Of a stretch of 64,000 nucleotides of DNA, positions 27,695 to 35,592 are shown one piece after another. The stretch is from Rhizobium sp. WYJ-E13 (GTDB lineage: Bacteria > Pseudomonadota > Alphaproteobacteria > Rhizobiales > Rhizobiaceae), in assembly GCF_018987265.1 (NCBI RefSeq), contig NZ_CP076853.1, forward strand, positions 3,058,501 through 3,122,500. Reading direction: 5' to 3'. Under the pieces are notes generated by a model. That model was not told the DNA's origin and did not search any database. It was given only the letters and a program-made list of their open reading frames with translations. Position 1 is the first letter of the stretch. Every line of letters begins with the position of its first letter. The position numbers were made by a program, and so were the translations under genes.

Positions 27695-28685
27695 CGCCAG
27701 CCTTGCCTCCCTCTTCGTTGCTCTCGTCCTACTGATTGCGGCGTCATGGAGCCCTGTCCTCGCGCAGGAACCGCTGCCTTCGTGGAACGGTACGCCTGCC
27801 AAAACCCGCATCATGGATTTCGTCGAGGCAACCGTCACCGAAGGCGGAGAAGGCTATGTCGCGCCCGCAAAGCGCATCGCCGTCTTCGACAATGACGGTA
27901 CGCTGTGGTCCGAGCAGCCCTATTATGTACAGCTTGGCTTCATGCTCGACCGGGTCAAGACGCTCGCGCCGCAGCATCCCGAATGGAAGACCAGAGAACC
28001 CTTCAAGAGCATCCTCAGCGGCGACCTGAAAGGCGTCGCGAGAGGCGGTGAAAAGGGCATGGTAGACCTTGTAATGGCGACGCATGCCAACATGACGTCA
28101 GATGAATTCAGCAAAATCGTCACCGACTGGTTTGCGGCATCAAGACATCCGAAAACCGGCAAGCCCTATACCGACATGACCTATCTGCCGATGCGTGAAC
28201 TGCTGGACTATCTGCGCGCCAACGATTTCCGGACCTTTATCGTCTCGGGCGGCGGCGTGGAGTTCATGCGTCCGGTGACGGAACAGCTTTACGGCATCCC
28301 GCCCGAGCAGGTGGTCGGCAGCACGATTGCCACCCAATATGATCTCGCCGGCGATGTGCCGGTTTTGAAACGCCTGCCGAAGATCGATTTCATCGACGAC
28401 GGTCCCGGCAAGCCCGTCGGCATCAACAAGTTCATCGGCCAGCGGCCGATCTTCGTAGCCGGCAATTCGGATGGCGATTACGAAATGATGCGCTGGACGA
28501 CATCAGGCAAAGGTCCCGGCTTCGCCATCCTGGTCCACCACACGGATGCCGATCGTGAATATGCTTATGACCGCGATTCAGCCTTCGGAAAGCTGGACAA
28601 AGCCCTGAACGAAGCCGAACGCCGGCACTGGCTGGTCGTCGACATGAAAAACGACTGGAAAAAGATCTTCGCTTTCGAGCAGTGA
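27669..28685 (+). CDS. exported HAD-superfamily phosphatase
   Basis: The ATG at 27669 lies 8 nt after AGGAG and is preferred to the ATG at 27663. The 338-residue protein starts with a signal peptide (SLFVALVLLIAASWSPVLAQ) and has HAD motif I FDNDGTLW (nucleophile Asp74, Asp76). Motif II is in FIVSGGGVEF, and FVAGNSDGDYEMM carries motif IV acids. It resembles phosphoserine-phosphatase-like periplasmic hydrolases. HAD enzymes use aspartate, not formylglycine, so it is not an obvious client of the overlapping FGE homologue; the two are nevertheless co-transcribed and their link is worth testing. Confidence 0.85.
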   Translation: MSRSAQAVDASLASLFVALVLLIAASWSPVLAQEPLPSWNGTPAKTRIMDFVEATVTEGGEGYVAPAKRIAVFDNDGTLWSEQPYYVQLGFMLDRVKTLAPQHPEWKTREPFKSILSGDLKGVARGGEKGMVDLVMATHANMTSDEFSKIVTDWFAASRHPKTGKPYTDMTYLPMRELLDYLRANDFRTFIVSGGGVEFMRPVTEQLYGIPPEQVVGSTIATQYDLAGDVPVLKRLPKIDFIDDGPGKPVGINKFIGQRPIFVAGNSDGDYEMMRWTTSGKGPGFAILVHHTDADREYAYDRDSAFGKLDKALNEAERRHWLVVDMKNDWKKIFAFEQ

Positions 28686-28726
28686 CGAAGCGCTCGCGTG
28701 ATTGCCACCAACGCTCTTGCGCAATC

Positions 28727-29509
28727 TTAGAAATGGAAGACCAGACCCAGAATCGGACCATGTTCGACGATGTCGTTGGTCAAGGTGTCGTCGCTGTAGT
28801 TCACGCCGAGGGCACGGTAACCGGCCATTGCGGAAATGGCATCGTTCCATTTGTAGCCGATACCCGCCATCACATCCCAGTCGAGATCAGCGCCACCAGC
28901 TCCGATCAGGCCCCACGCGGTCAGATAGACAGTGGGCGTGATCGAATATACACCTCGGACACCAGCCATGGCATCCACCCAGGTCGCATCATCCTTGGCT
29001 GAAGCCCCACCCAGGGGACCGCCGGAAAACGAGATCGTCGTTTCCGTATACCAGATTTTTACGCCGCCGATGACATCGAGCCGCCCCCGAGGATCTTCGA
29101 GAACCGTATAACCCGCGCCGATCAGCGCCGCAAACGTCTCTTGCTTCAGATCGACCTCATCGGCCAAAATCCCGCGCGGCGTAGCTGCGTCCGTCGTTAT
29201 GCGGGAATAAATGATATCGGTCACGATGCTGAAGCGGTCATATCGGGCGTCACCTGCCACCATGAAGGCAAAATCGAGGTCGGAGAGAATATCACTGAAA
29301 CTCTCGTCGACATGAACTTCCGGAAGACCGAAGACCGCCGCATCACCGGTTATGCCGGCGATCCAGAAATAGGGAGAAACTGAAAACGTCCATTTGTCGG
29401 GATTGGTGGGCTGCGGCTGCGGAGCGAGAACGGGAGCAATGTCGGCAGCTTGAGACATGACCGGAGCGGCCAGAATGGCCGCGGAAAGCAACAGCATGGT
29501 GGTTCGCAT
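28727..29509 (-). CDS. outer-membrane beta-barrel protein
   Basis: The start at 29509 (MRTTMLLL) follows AGAGGG; 260 residues. A signal peptide ends near SQAA-DIA. The mature part alternates hydrophobic and polar residues in about eight strands and ends in the C-terminal pattern GPILGLVFHF, with the terminal phenylalanine expected of BAM-assembled barrels. Strands such as FAFMVAGDARYDRFSIVTDIIYSRI and YKWNDAISAMAGYRALGVNYSDD are typical of small outer-membrane porin-like proteins. It is convergent with the HAD gene and has two copies of the shared operator-like element upstream. Channel or receptor function is not known. Confidence 0.8.
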   Translation of the reverse strand: MRTTMLLLSAAILAAPVMSQAADIAPVLAPQPQPTNPDKWTFSVSPYFWIAGITGDAAVFGLPEVHVDESFSDILSDLDFAFMVAGDARYDRFSIVTDIIYSRITTDAATPRGILADEVDLKQETFAALIGAGYTVLEDPRGRLDVIGGVKIWYTETTISFSGGPLGGASAKDDATWVDAMAGVRGVYSITPTVYLTAWGLIGAGGADLDWDVMAGIGYKWNDAISAMAGYRALGVNYSDDTLTNDIVEHGPILGLVFHF

Positions 29510-29580
29510 CAACAATCCCTCTGCTCACCGACAAAATTTCATCCGCCCTGTCGCAATAGGATACATCTGCGGCTCCAGAC

Positions 29581-29623
29581 GGAAGTACGTTACGGTAAAC
29601 CGCAGTGTAAATGTGATCGTAAA
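29581..29623 (-). promoter_or_regulatory. operator-like element C1 (upstream of the outer-membrane protein gene)
   Basis: On the minus strand the core TTTACCGTAACGTACTTCC covers 29599-29581, 71 bp before the ATG at 29509. Two more TTTAC half-sites start at 29611 and 29623, so three direct repeats are spaced exactly 12 bp apart. This is the most complete repeat array of the set and suggests tandem binding by a winged-helix protein. Confidence 0.7.
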
Positions 29624-29683
29624 CGAGCTTATCGCCGCGGAACTGGCCGCCGAAGGCGAGCTTTGCAGAAAGCCGAGGTCGAA

Positions 29684-29701
29684 CAAGTACGTTGCCGTAA
29701 A
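29684..29701 (-). promoter_or_regulatory. operator-like element C2 (distal copy, near the 3' end of the regulator gene)
   Basis: The minus-strand core TTTACGGCAACGTACTTG occupies 29701-29684, about 175 bp upstream of the outer-membrane protein ATG and 12 bp past the regulator's stop. It differs from the consensus at two positions. Its upstream partner is an inverted GTAAA half-site (10-bp gap), not a direct repeat. It may be a second operator for the same promoter. Confidence 0.6.
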
Positions 29702-29712
29702 CGCGACCCGAT

Positions 29713-31452
29713 TTACGGGTCGAGGGCACTTGTAACATCATTGAATGCGAACACTGCTCCAGCCTTGGCGAGACCTGCCTCGATCTCAGCCGAAAGCAGC
29801 GGCTGGAGGCGTTTTGCTTCCAGCTTCCGCCGGAGGGTCCGTTCGAAATCCGGATCCCTGCCCCGCACATCGGCAAGTCGCGCCTTGGCTTGATCGGAAC
29901 CGAGCTGACCGAGTGCGGCAGCGCGCAAGGCGCGCACGACGAAATCCGCGCAGTTCACCTGCTCGGCAAGCAGTGAGGCCTCCGACCATTCGCCGCGGCG
30001 ATAGGCATCGAGAGCAAGAACGAGCATGGCGTCGCGCGGCACAATATCGACGGCACGGCCGGCATCTTGCGCCATAGCAACACCAGCGTCGAAGTAACCG
30101 GCTGAAAACAGCACGAAAGCGAGCTTTGCCACAGCATCCGGATTGCTCGGGTTGAGCGAGATCGCCCGGTTTCCGGCCTGCAGCGCTGCATCGATGCGTC
30201 CATCGGCGAACTGCGTCATCATCAGCGCCACATAGGCGCGATCCGACATGGGGGCGATTGAAACCGCGCGGTTCGCCAGACCGAGAGCATGGTCGCGCAC
30301 GACAGCATCTTCGGCCGCGGCCTCCGGCGCGATCAGGACGCGCGCAAGCAACGCCTCAGCGTCGGAATTGCTCGGATCGGCGGCAAGCGTCCGTTCGAGG
30401 CAGGAGCGCACCGCGGCCATATTGTCCGAACTGCCGTCATCAAGCTGAAATTCTGCACGCAGGACGCAGGCGTTGCCGATCGAGTCTGTGCTGCTGGCAT
30501 GCGTTTCGATATTGTTGATCACCCCCCGCGTCGCTGCAAAGCGGCGCGCAAGAACATCGACGATCTCCTGGCGGGTCGCTGCCGGGCTCTTTCCGTCAAT
30601 GGCAATCGTTTCCAGCCCCGATTTCAGGAGGTCGCCGGACTCGCTGTCGACGATCTGCCACCAGACACTCCTGAGATCGCCGTCGCCGTAATATTTCATG
30701 TCGATTTCATAAGCCCGTCCTGCAGCCTTCTGCGCTCGCGCACCGGCATAACCAGCCTTCGCCACCGTCAACGTCTGGAATTGCGTCAGCGCCGTCAACA
30801 GCATGTCACGCGTCTGGCTGGCCTCGCCTTGCATCCTAGTCTCAACCGCATCAATGGAAAGCGCGACCGACGGGCGGACTGTCAGGGACGGCTTCGAGGC
30901 ATAGAGAACGACGCCGGCAGCGATCGCCGCGCAGAGCAGCAGCGCCATCCCCGTATGGACCATCAGGGGCCGGCGAAAAGGTGAAAGGGCATCGGAGCCT
31001 TCTACAGCCAGGCAAACAGGACCATCATCAGACGTCTCGGGCAGATCGCTTTCCAGCACCACTTCTTCTTCGTCATGCTCGTAAGGCACATACGACCGAG
31101 GGAAAAGCGTCACATAAGTACCCTTGGGAATGTGGATCGTCACATCCTGCTCGGCACCGAAAGCTTCGTAATAGTTCTCGACCGACGAACGCAGCCGGCT
31201 CACCTCGATGCGCACGATCGGATCGTTCGATGCATCGAAATTACTCGCTCGCCCGAGGACATCAAGTGCGATGGAATAGGCCTTGACCCCCTCTTCGCAG
31301 CCGGCAAAGCGCCGTTCCGCAAGATACCGCAGAATGGCCCGTTGTCGTTCCGTAGCATGGAATCTGGGATCGGACAGAATTCGTTCGAGTTCTGCCCTGG
31401 CCTCCGACAGCGATACTTCGCATGTCCTCGCGTTGTGTACTTCAGCACCCAT
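29713..31452 (-). CDS. membrane-anchored one-component transcriptional regulator with TPR-like region
   Basis: A 579-residue protein. Residues about 14-118 form a putative DNA-binding domain (RQRAILRYLAERRF, VKAYSIALDVLGR, PIVRIEVSRLRSSVENYYEAFG, IHIPKGTYVTLFPR) of the type found on rhizobial TPR/cyclase regulators. An acidic linker follows, then one membrane helix at about 163-185. The C-terminal half has a region like the periplasmic parts of ToxR/CadC-like regulators and helical TPR-like repeats (AVSIAPMSDRAYVALM, AISLNPSNPDAVAKLAFVLF). It lies inside the group of genes preceded by the shared element, the best candidate for the protein that binds it. Its own promoter shows no clear copy. 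Confidence 0.75.
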   Translation of the reverse strand: MGAEVHNARTCEVSLSEARAELERILSDPRFHATERQRAILRYLAERRFAGCEEGVKAYSIALDVLGRASNFDASNDPIVRIEVSRLRSSVENYYEAFGAEQDVTIHIPKGTYVTLFPRSYVPYEHDEEEVVLESDLPETSDDGPVCLAVEGSDALSPFRRPLMVHTGMALLLCAAIAAGVVLYASKPSLTVRPSVALSIDAVETRMQGEASQTRDMLLTALTQFQTLTVAKAGYAGARAQKAAGRAYEIDMKYYGDGDLRSVWWQIVDSESGDLLKSGLETIAIDGKSPAATRQEIVDVLARRFAATRGVINNIETHASSTDSIGNACVLRAEFQLDDGSSDNMAAVRSCLERTLAADPSNSDAEALLARVLIAPEAAAEDAVVRDHALGLANRAVSIAPMSDRAYVALMMTQFADGRIDAALQAGNRAISLNPSNPDAVAKLAFVLFSAGYFDAGVAMAQDAGRAVDIVPRDAMLVLALDAYRRGEWSEASLLAEQVNCADFVVRALRAAALGQLGSDQAKARLADVRGRDPDFERTLRRKLEAKRLQPLLSAEIEAGLAKAGAVFAFNDVTSALDP

Positions 31453-31578
31453 GACCGCCCCGCACGCGCTGAATAGGCTAAAGCATAACAGGGACGTTTA
31501 TCGCCGAGGCGGCGACAGGTTGCAACTGAAAATTCTAACAAAACCAGTAGGCGATCGGTTTTAACGTGACTCAGCGCC

Positions 31579-31902
31579 TCAATTCGGCACGTTAGAGCCG
31601 TGCTCCAAAACATATAGGATGATATCGGATTCGATTTCGGCACAGATGGTCTCGTATTCCACGACCATCGGACAATGCCCCTCCCCGGGCTGTCGCATGA
31701 GGCGCTCCAGGGCTAGGCTCGCTTCCTCATAAGCCTCAAAGAGATCGCTCAGCGAGCGGGATTTCGATGCGAGAAGCTGCAGTCTGCCCCGCACTGCGGG
31801 CAATTTCAGCATGAGCCGCCACAGCCCACGCTGTGCGGTTTCCGTGCAGTTCCACTTGATGCCTCCTTCCTTACCCATTGGAGATCCGGGCCTCCTGCTC
31901 AT
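31579..31902 (-). CDS. small protein of unknown function
   Basis: A 107-residue frame starting at 31902; an internal ATG at 31878 with AGGAGG 12 nt upstream would give 99 residues. No signal peptide or membrane helix is seen. It is mostly helical in character, with LLASKSRSLSDLFEAYEEASLALERLM in the middle and a C-terminal CPMVVEYETICAEIESDIILYVLE segment containing two cysteines. No family is recognised. Its support comes from codon pattern and from operator-like element D1, which ends 32 bp upstream and points at it. It is divergent from the mechanosensitive channel gene. Confidence 0.65.
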   Translation of the reverse strand: MSRRPGSPMGKEGGIKWNCTETAQRGLWRLMLKLPAVRGRLQLLASKSRSLSDLFEAYEEASLALERLMRQPGEGHCPMVVEYETICAEIESDIILYVLEHGSNVPN

Positions 31903-31933
31903 CCCGCCGACTATGGAGCGACAGGTGCAAGAT

Positions 31934-31952
31934 GGAAGTACGTTACCGTAAA
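31934..31952 (-). promoter_or_regulatory. operator-like element D1 (toward the small unknown gene)
   Basis: The minus-strand core TTTACGGTAACGTACTTCC occupies 31952-31934 and is an exact match to element B. Upstream of it, a GTAAA half-site in inverted orientation has a 10-bp gap, as in C2. It is divergent from element D2, about 42 bp away, so one protein could control both genes. Confidence 0.7.
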
Positions 31953-31982
31953 TCCGCCGCCATTTACGCCTCTTACCCCGCT

Positions 31983-32013
31983 TTTACGCCGGAGTTTACC
32001 GTAAAGTACTCCC
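31983..32013 (+). promoter_or_regulatory. operator-like element D2 (toward the MscS-type gene)
   Basis: The plus-strand core TTTACCGTAAAGTACTCCC is at 31995-32013, with a TTTAC half-site exactly 12 bp upstream at 31983 and a weaker CTTAC at 31972. It precedes the channel ATG by 95 bp. Two core positions differ from consensus (A for C, C for T). Confidence 0.65.
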
Positions 32014-32027
32014 ATAAACGCATCGGC

Positions 32028-32062
32028 TGTGCTCATCCTTCCAGCGTGGAAGGATGAGCACA
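32028..32062 (+). promoter_or_regulatory. perfect 15-bp stem-loop in the leader of the MscS-type gene
   Basis: TGTGCTCATCCTTCC (32028-32042) and its exact complement (32048-32062) flank a 5-nt loop AGCGT. It lies between element D2 and the ATG at 32109. There is no T-tract after it, so a simple terminator is unlikely; it could be an operator or an mRNA leader structure. Confidence 0.6.
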
Positions 32063-32108
32063 TGGACAGATGGGTGACGACCTCTGCTGCCGCCGGGAGA
32101 CATAACAA

Positions 32109-34046
32109 ATGATCAGGCTGGCGGTATATCTTCTGGCTTTCCTCGTCGTGACCGCGGCGACGGCACAGACCGCGCCACCGCCACCCCAGCAAAAAATCGA
32201 CCAGTTGATAGGCCTGCTGCAGGATCCTGAGATCCAAACATGGCTGGAAAGCCGGAAGAAGGAGCAGGACGCAACAGCCGCAGCCGCCCAGCCATCAGGC
32301 TTTGCGACTTGGGAAGAGCGGCTGCGCTCGCGCATCCATGGTATTGTTGCTGCAGTTCCGCGCATCCCCTCCGAAGTGTCCGAAGGCGCCGCTCGTGCTC
32401 GCCAGGATGCCGTATCGCATGGCTATGCGCCGATCTTCCTGATTTTTGCCGGCCTGGTCGCTGCAGGCGCGGCCGCCGAATGGCTCTTCAGGCGCGCCCG
32501 GTCTCCCTCGATCGGCCCGGTCGCTCGCCTTCTTCCGGTCGCGGTTTTCACCCTGGTCGTTGCAATCATATTCTTCGCCGTTGAATGGCCGCCGCTCGCC
32601 CGGCTGGTTCTGCTCGCCTACTTGGTCGCCTTCGTCATCTACCGCGTAGCCGCTGTCTTGATTGGCCTCGTGGAGAGCATCCGCCCCTCACTCGCCATCC
32701 GCGCCCAGCTTTTTGTCGGCATCGCACTGTTTGCCGCGGCAACCGCAACGCTCGGCGCACCGCTTGGCGTCGATCAGGCAGTCACGGAGGCCATCTCCTA
32801 TTGTTTTTCTCTTCTTCTGCTGGCGCTCGCGATCGAAACGGTCTGGTCGGCATTGGCCCGGTCCATTGTCATAAAAGCAGGCCTCACCGCCTTCCTCGCC
32901 CTGTTGTGGATCCTCTGGTGCCTTGATCTGCAAGGCCTTTTCTGGCTCGGCGTCTACGCTCTCGTCCTGCCGGATCTGTTGCGCGCCATAGGCAGAGCAG
33001 CGGCGACGCTCACGACGGCGCCGTCAGGAAGCGCCAGGAGCATATTGCTCGTCCGCGGCAGCCGGGCGATCATCATAGCACTCGCCGTTGGCTGGCTGGC
33101 TCTCGTCTGGCGCCTCAGTCCGGATTCCCTTGCAAATCAGAACGCGACGTTAGCCGCCGTCCTCCATGGACTGCTGAAAGGTATCATCGTGCTGCTGATT
33201 GCCGATCTTCTCTGGCAGCTTGCCAAGGGCTGGATCGACCGCACCATTACAACCTCGGCAGATGCGACCGGCCTCGCCCCTGCCGAAGTGGCGAAACGCG
33301 CGCGATTCCGGACATTACTGCCGATCTTCCGCAACGCGCTGGCCGTCATGGTGGCGGTCATGGCCGGCCTGATTGTGCTGGCGCAGCTCGGCGTCGAGAT
33401 CGGTCCGCTGATCGCCGGCGCTGGCATCTTCGGCGTGGCGATCGGCTTCGGTTCGCAGACCCTCGTCAAGGACGTCATCAGCGGCGTTTTCTATATGCTC
33501 GATGACGCCTTCCGTGTCGGCGAATATATACAGGCGAAAAACTACAAGGGAACGGTAGAAGGCTTCAGCCTGCGCTCGGTGCGGCTGCGCCACCATCGCG
33601 GCCCCGTCTTCACTGTACCCTTCGGAGAGCTCGGCGCTGTGGAAAACATGAGCCGCGACTGGGTGATCGACAAGTTCCGTATCTCGGTCGCCTACAACAC
33701 CGACATCAACAAGGCCCGCAAGATCACCAAGACGATCGGAGCAGAGTTGAAAGAAGATGCCGAGCTCGGCCCGCTTTTCATCGAACCGCTCAAGATGAAG
33801 GGCGTCGAGGAATTCGGCGACTACGGCATCGTCCTGAGCTTCGCCATGACGACGGTGCCCGGCATGCAGACCTATATCCGCCGCAAGGCCTACGCCATGA
33901 TCCGCGAAGCCTTCCAGAACAACGGCATCGAATTCGCCCAGCCGATGGTGCAGGTCGGCGGCGACGACAAGAACGGCGCTGCTGCCGCCGCAACAGCCAC
34001 GCTCCGCGCCGCCCAGCAGGCGAAGGCCGCCGGCACGGAGGGCTGA
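32109..34046 (+). CDS. MscS-family mechanosensitive ion channel
   Basis: A 645-residue protein with a signal peptide (LAVYLLAFLVVTAATAQ), a periplasmic helical region of about 90 residues and then around ten membrane helices. The pore region and beta domain of MscS follow: VLAQLGVEIGPLIAGAGIFGVAIGFGSQTLVKDVISGVFYMLDDAFRVGEYIQ (about 425-480), with the Gly/Ala-rich pore helix, and a C-terminal cytoplasmic domain ending near YIRRKAYAMIREAFQNNGIEFAQP. Such YbiO-like channels release solutes on hypo-osmotic shock. The last 30 residues are Ala-rich. Element D2 and the leader hairpin precede it, assigning it to the same regulon as the lipoprotein and barrel genes. Confidence 0.88.
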   Translation: MIRLAVYLLAFLVVTAATAQTAPPPPQQKIDQLIGLLQDPEIQTWLESRKKEQDATAAAAQPSGFATWEERLRSRIHGIVAAVPRIPSEVSEGAARARQDAVSHGYAPIFLIFAGLVAAGAAAEWLFRRARSPSIGPVARLLPVAVFTLVVAIIFFAVEWPPLARLVLLAYLVAFVIYRVAAVLIGLVESIRPSLAIRAQLFVGIALFAAATATLGAPLGVDQAVTEAISYCFSLLLLALAIETVWSALARSIVIKAGLTAFLALLWILWCLDLQGLFWLGVYALVLPDLLRAIGRAAATLTTAPSGSARSILLVRGSRAIIIALAVGWLALVWRLSPDSLANQNATLAAVLHGLLKGIIVLLIADLLWQLAKGWIDRTITTSADATGLAPAEVAKRARFRTLLPIFRNALAVMVAVMAGLIVLAQLGVEIGPLIAGAGIFGVAIGFGSQTLVKDVISGVFYMLDDAFRVGEYIQAKNYKGTVEGFSLRSVRLRHHRGPVFTVPFGELGAVENMSRDWVIDKFRISVAYNTDINKARKITKTIGAELKEDAELGPLFIEPLKMKGVEEFGDYGIVLSFAMTTVPGMQTYIRRKAYAMIREAFQNNGIEFAQPMVQVGGDDKNGAAAAATATLRAAQQAKAAGTEG

Positions 34047-34102
34047 AATGACCGTCGCGGAGTCCGGGCAGGGCACCCGCACCCGCATCATGCGCGGCGC
34101 CC

Positions 34103-35158
34103 CTAGTCGGCTTCGACGAGATAACGCGTGAGCTCGGCGCTCGACATTTCGCGTGCAAGACTTGCGGCTTGACCAGCCCACATATTGCTGAAGTCCGACC
34201 TGCCTTCTTTTTCGGTCACAGCCCTCAGCGGCGCCAGCGCGCCGCCGGCGGTCGGGAATGCCGGCGCAGTCTTCGACAGCGGTCCGATCTCCCGCATGAT
34301 GCGATTGACGATGCCGCGAGCCGGGCGGCCGGTAAAGATATTGGTGAGGGCCGTATTGTCGTCCCGTGCCGATTTCAGCGCTTCACGGTGGAAGGCGGTA
34401 ACCTTTGCTTCCGGTGTCAGCAGATAGGCCGTACCCACCTGAACCGCGGACGCACCAAGCACAAAAGCAGCGCGGACACCACGCCGGTCGCTGATGCCGC
34501 CAGCCGCAATGACGGGCACGGGAACGGCATCGACGATCTGCGGTACGAGCGCCATGGTGCCGACCTGCGTTATCATGTCATCGCTCAGAAAATTGCCCCG
34601 GTGACCGCCTGCTTCCAGCCCCATCGCGATGACCGCATCGACACAGCGTTCCACCAGCCAGCGCGCCTCTGCGACTGTCGTTGCCGAGGCGATGATTTTC
34701 GCGCCAGTGCGCCGCACGCGCTCCAGCAGGTCCTGCTCCGGCAGACCAAAATGGAAGCTGACGACCTCCGGCCGGTAGCTTTCGACGAGTGTGCAATAGT
34801 CGTTATCGAACGGCGCCCGCGCAGCCGTTGGAACCGGTGCAGCGGGATCCAGCCCCAACTCGACGTAATAGGGTGCGAGCACAGTGCGCCATCTCATCTG
34901 GGCAACGGCGTCAGTTGCCGGATTGGTATGTGCGAAGAAATTCACATTGATCGGCTTTGATGTCGCAGAGCGTATCTGATCAAGCGCAGCTTTTGTCTGT
35001 TCTGTTGTCAGGAGTGCTGCGGGAAGCGACCCGAGACCGCCGGCTTCGCTGGTCGCGATCACCATCTCAGGCGTGGTCGCACCCGCCATTGGGGCCTGAA
35101 TGATGGGAAGTTCGATCCCGAAGAGGTCGATGATACGATTGTCCTGCCAGTTGCCCAT
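34103..35158 (-). CDS. nitronate monooxygenase-like flavoprotein (NPD family)
   Basis: The ATG at 35158 (MGNWQDNRIIDLFGIELPIIQAPMAG) gives 351 residues, normal for the 2-nitropropane dioxygenase/nitronate monooxygenase TIM barrel. Diagnostic segments are PIIQAPMAGATTPEM, NVNFFAH, SFHFGLP, the FMN-phosphate loop GLEAGGHRG (about 168-176), VPVIAAGGISDRRGV and GASAVQVGTAYL. The enzyme oxidises alkyl nitronates with FMN. It is the last gene of a minus-strand series with a tautomerase, SDR and MBL hydrolase; the 124-bp gap before it may carry its own promoter. It is convergent with the channel gene. Confidence 0.85.
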   Translation of the reverse strand: MGNWQDNRIIDLFGIELPIIQAPMAGATTPEMVIATSEAGGLGSLPAALLTTEQTKAALDQIRSATSKPINVNFFAHTNPATDAVAQMRWRTVLAPYYVELGLDPAAPVPTAARAPFDNDYCTLVESYRPEVVSFHFGLPEQDLLERVRRTGAKIIASATTVAEARWLVERCVDAVIAMGLEAGGHRGNFLSDDMITQVGTMALVPQIVDAVPVPVIAAGGISDRRGVRAAFVLGASAVQVGTAYLLTPEAKVTAFHREALKSARDDNTALTNIFTGRPARGIVNRIMREIGPLSKTAPAFPTAGGALAPLRAVTEKEGRSDFSNMWAGQAASLAREMSSAELTRYLVEAD

Positions 35159-35282
35159 GACGCGATATCCCTGCGTTTCACTTGACTGCAAAGCGAATGG
35201 CGGCCCTGACGGCCGCCACGCTATTTGTTTTCGCAATTCCGGACACAAAACCGCTAAGCACTTTTGCTGGAATTGCTCCGTA

Positions 35283-35528
35283 TTATTTCTGTTTCGCTGC
35301 CTTTTCAGCAAGCTGCTTGCGATATTCGGGCACAGGCAGACCGCCCACCCCCCAGCTCTCCATCTCGATTTCATCGATGACGACGAAGGTGCTGTCATGC
35401 GGCTTGCCCATGATGTCGAAGAGCAGATCGCTGATACCCTTGATGAGGGCGGCCTTCTGTTCCGGCGTGGTGCTGCTTGCACCCGGAGCCGTGCCTTCTC
35501 GTGTCACCTTGATATTCACATAAGGCAT
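35283..35528 (-). CDS. 4-oxalocrotonate tautomerase-family protein
   Basis: An 81-residue protein whose ATG at 35528 follows AAGGAG. After removal of Met the catalytic amino-terminal proline is exposed (PYVNIKVTREG). The core TPEQKAALIKGISDLLFDIMGKPHDSTFVVIDEIEMESWGVGG matches the tautomerase superfamily. It is about 15-20 residues longer than 4-oxalocrotonate tautomerase itself. Such enzymes convert enol/keto acids or act on halogenated compounds. It lies 64 bp after the SDR gene in the same direction, in a group possibly controlled by the LysR gene at 37217. Confidence 0.85.
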   Translation of the reverse strand: MPYVNIKVTREGTAPGASSTTPEQKAALIKGISDLLFDIMGKPHDSTFVVIDEIEMESWGVGGLPVPEYRKQLAEKAAKQK

Positions 35529-35592
35529 TGTCGTTCTCCTTGAAGGACGGGCGCTCTTCAGGCGCGCCGTCCGTTGCTTCCCCTTGCAGCCA

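Noticed and set aside
27669..28685. HAD phosphatase as a formylglycine-dependent client of the FGE homologue
   Set aside because: It has the aspartate motif FDNDGT and no CxPxR-type sequence, so its chemistry needs no formylglycine.
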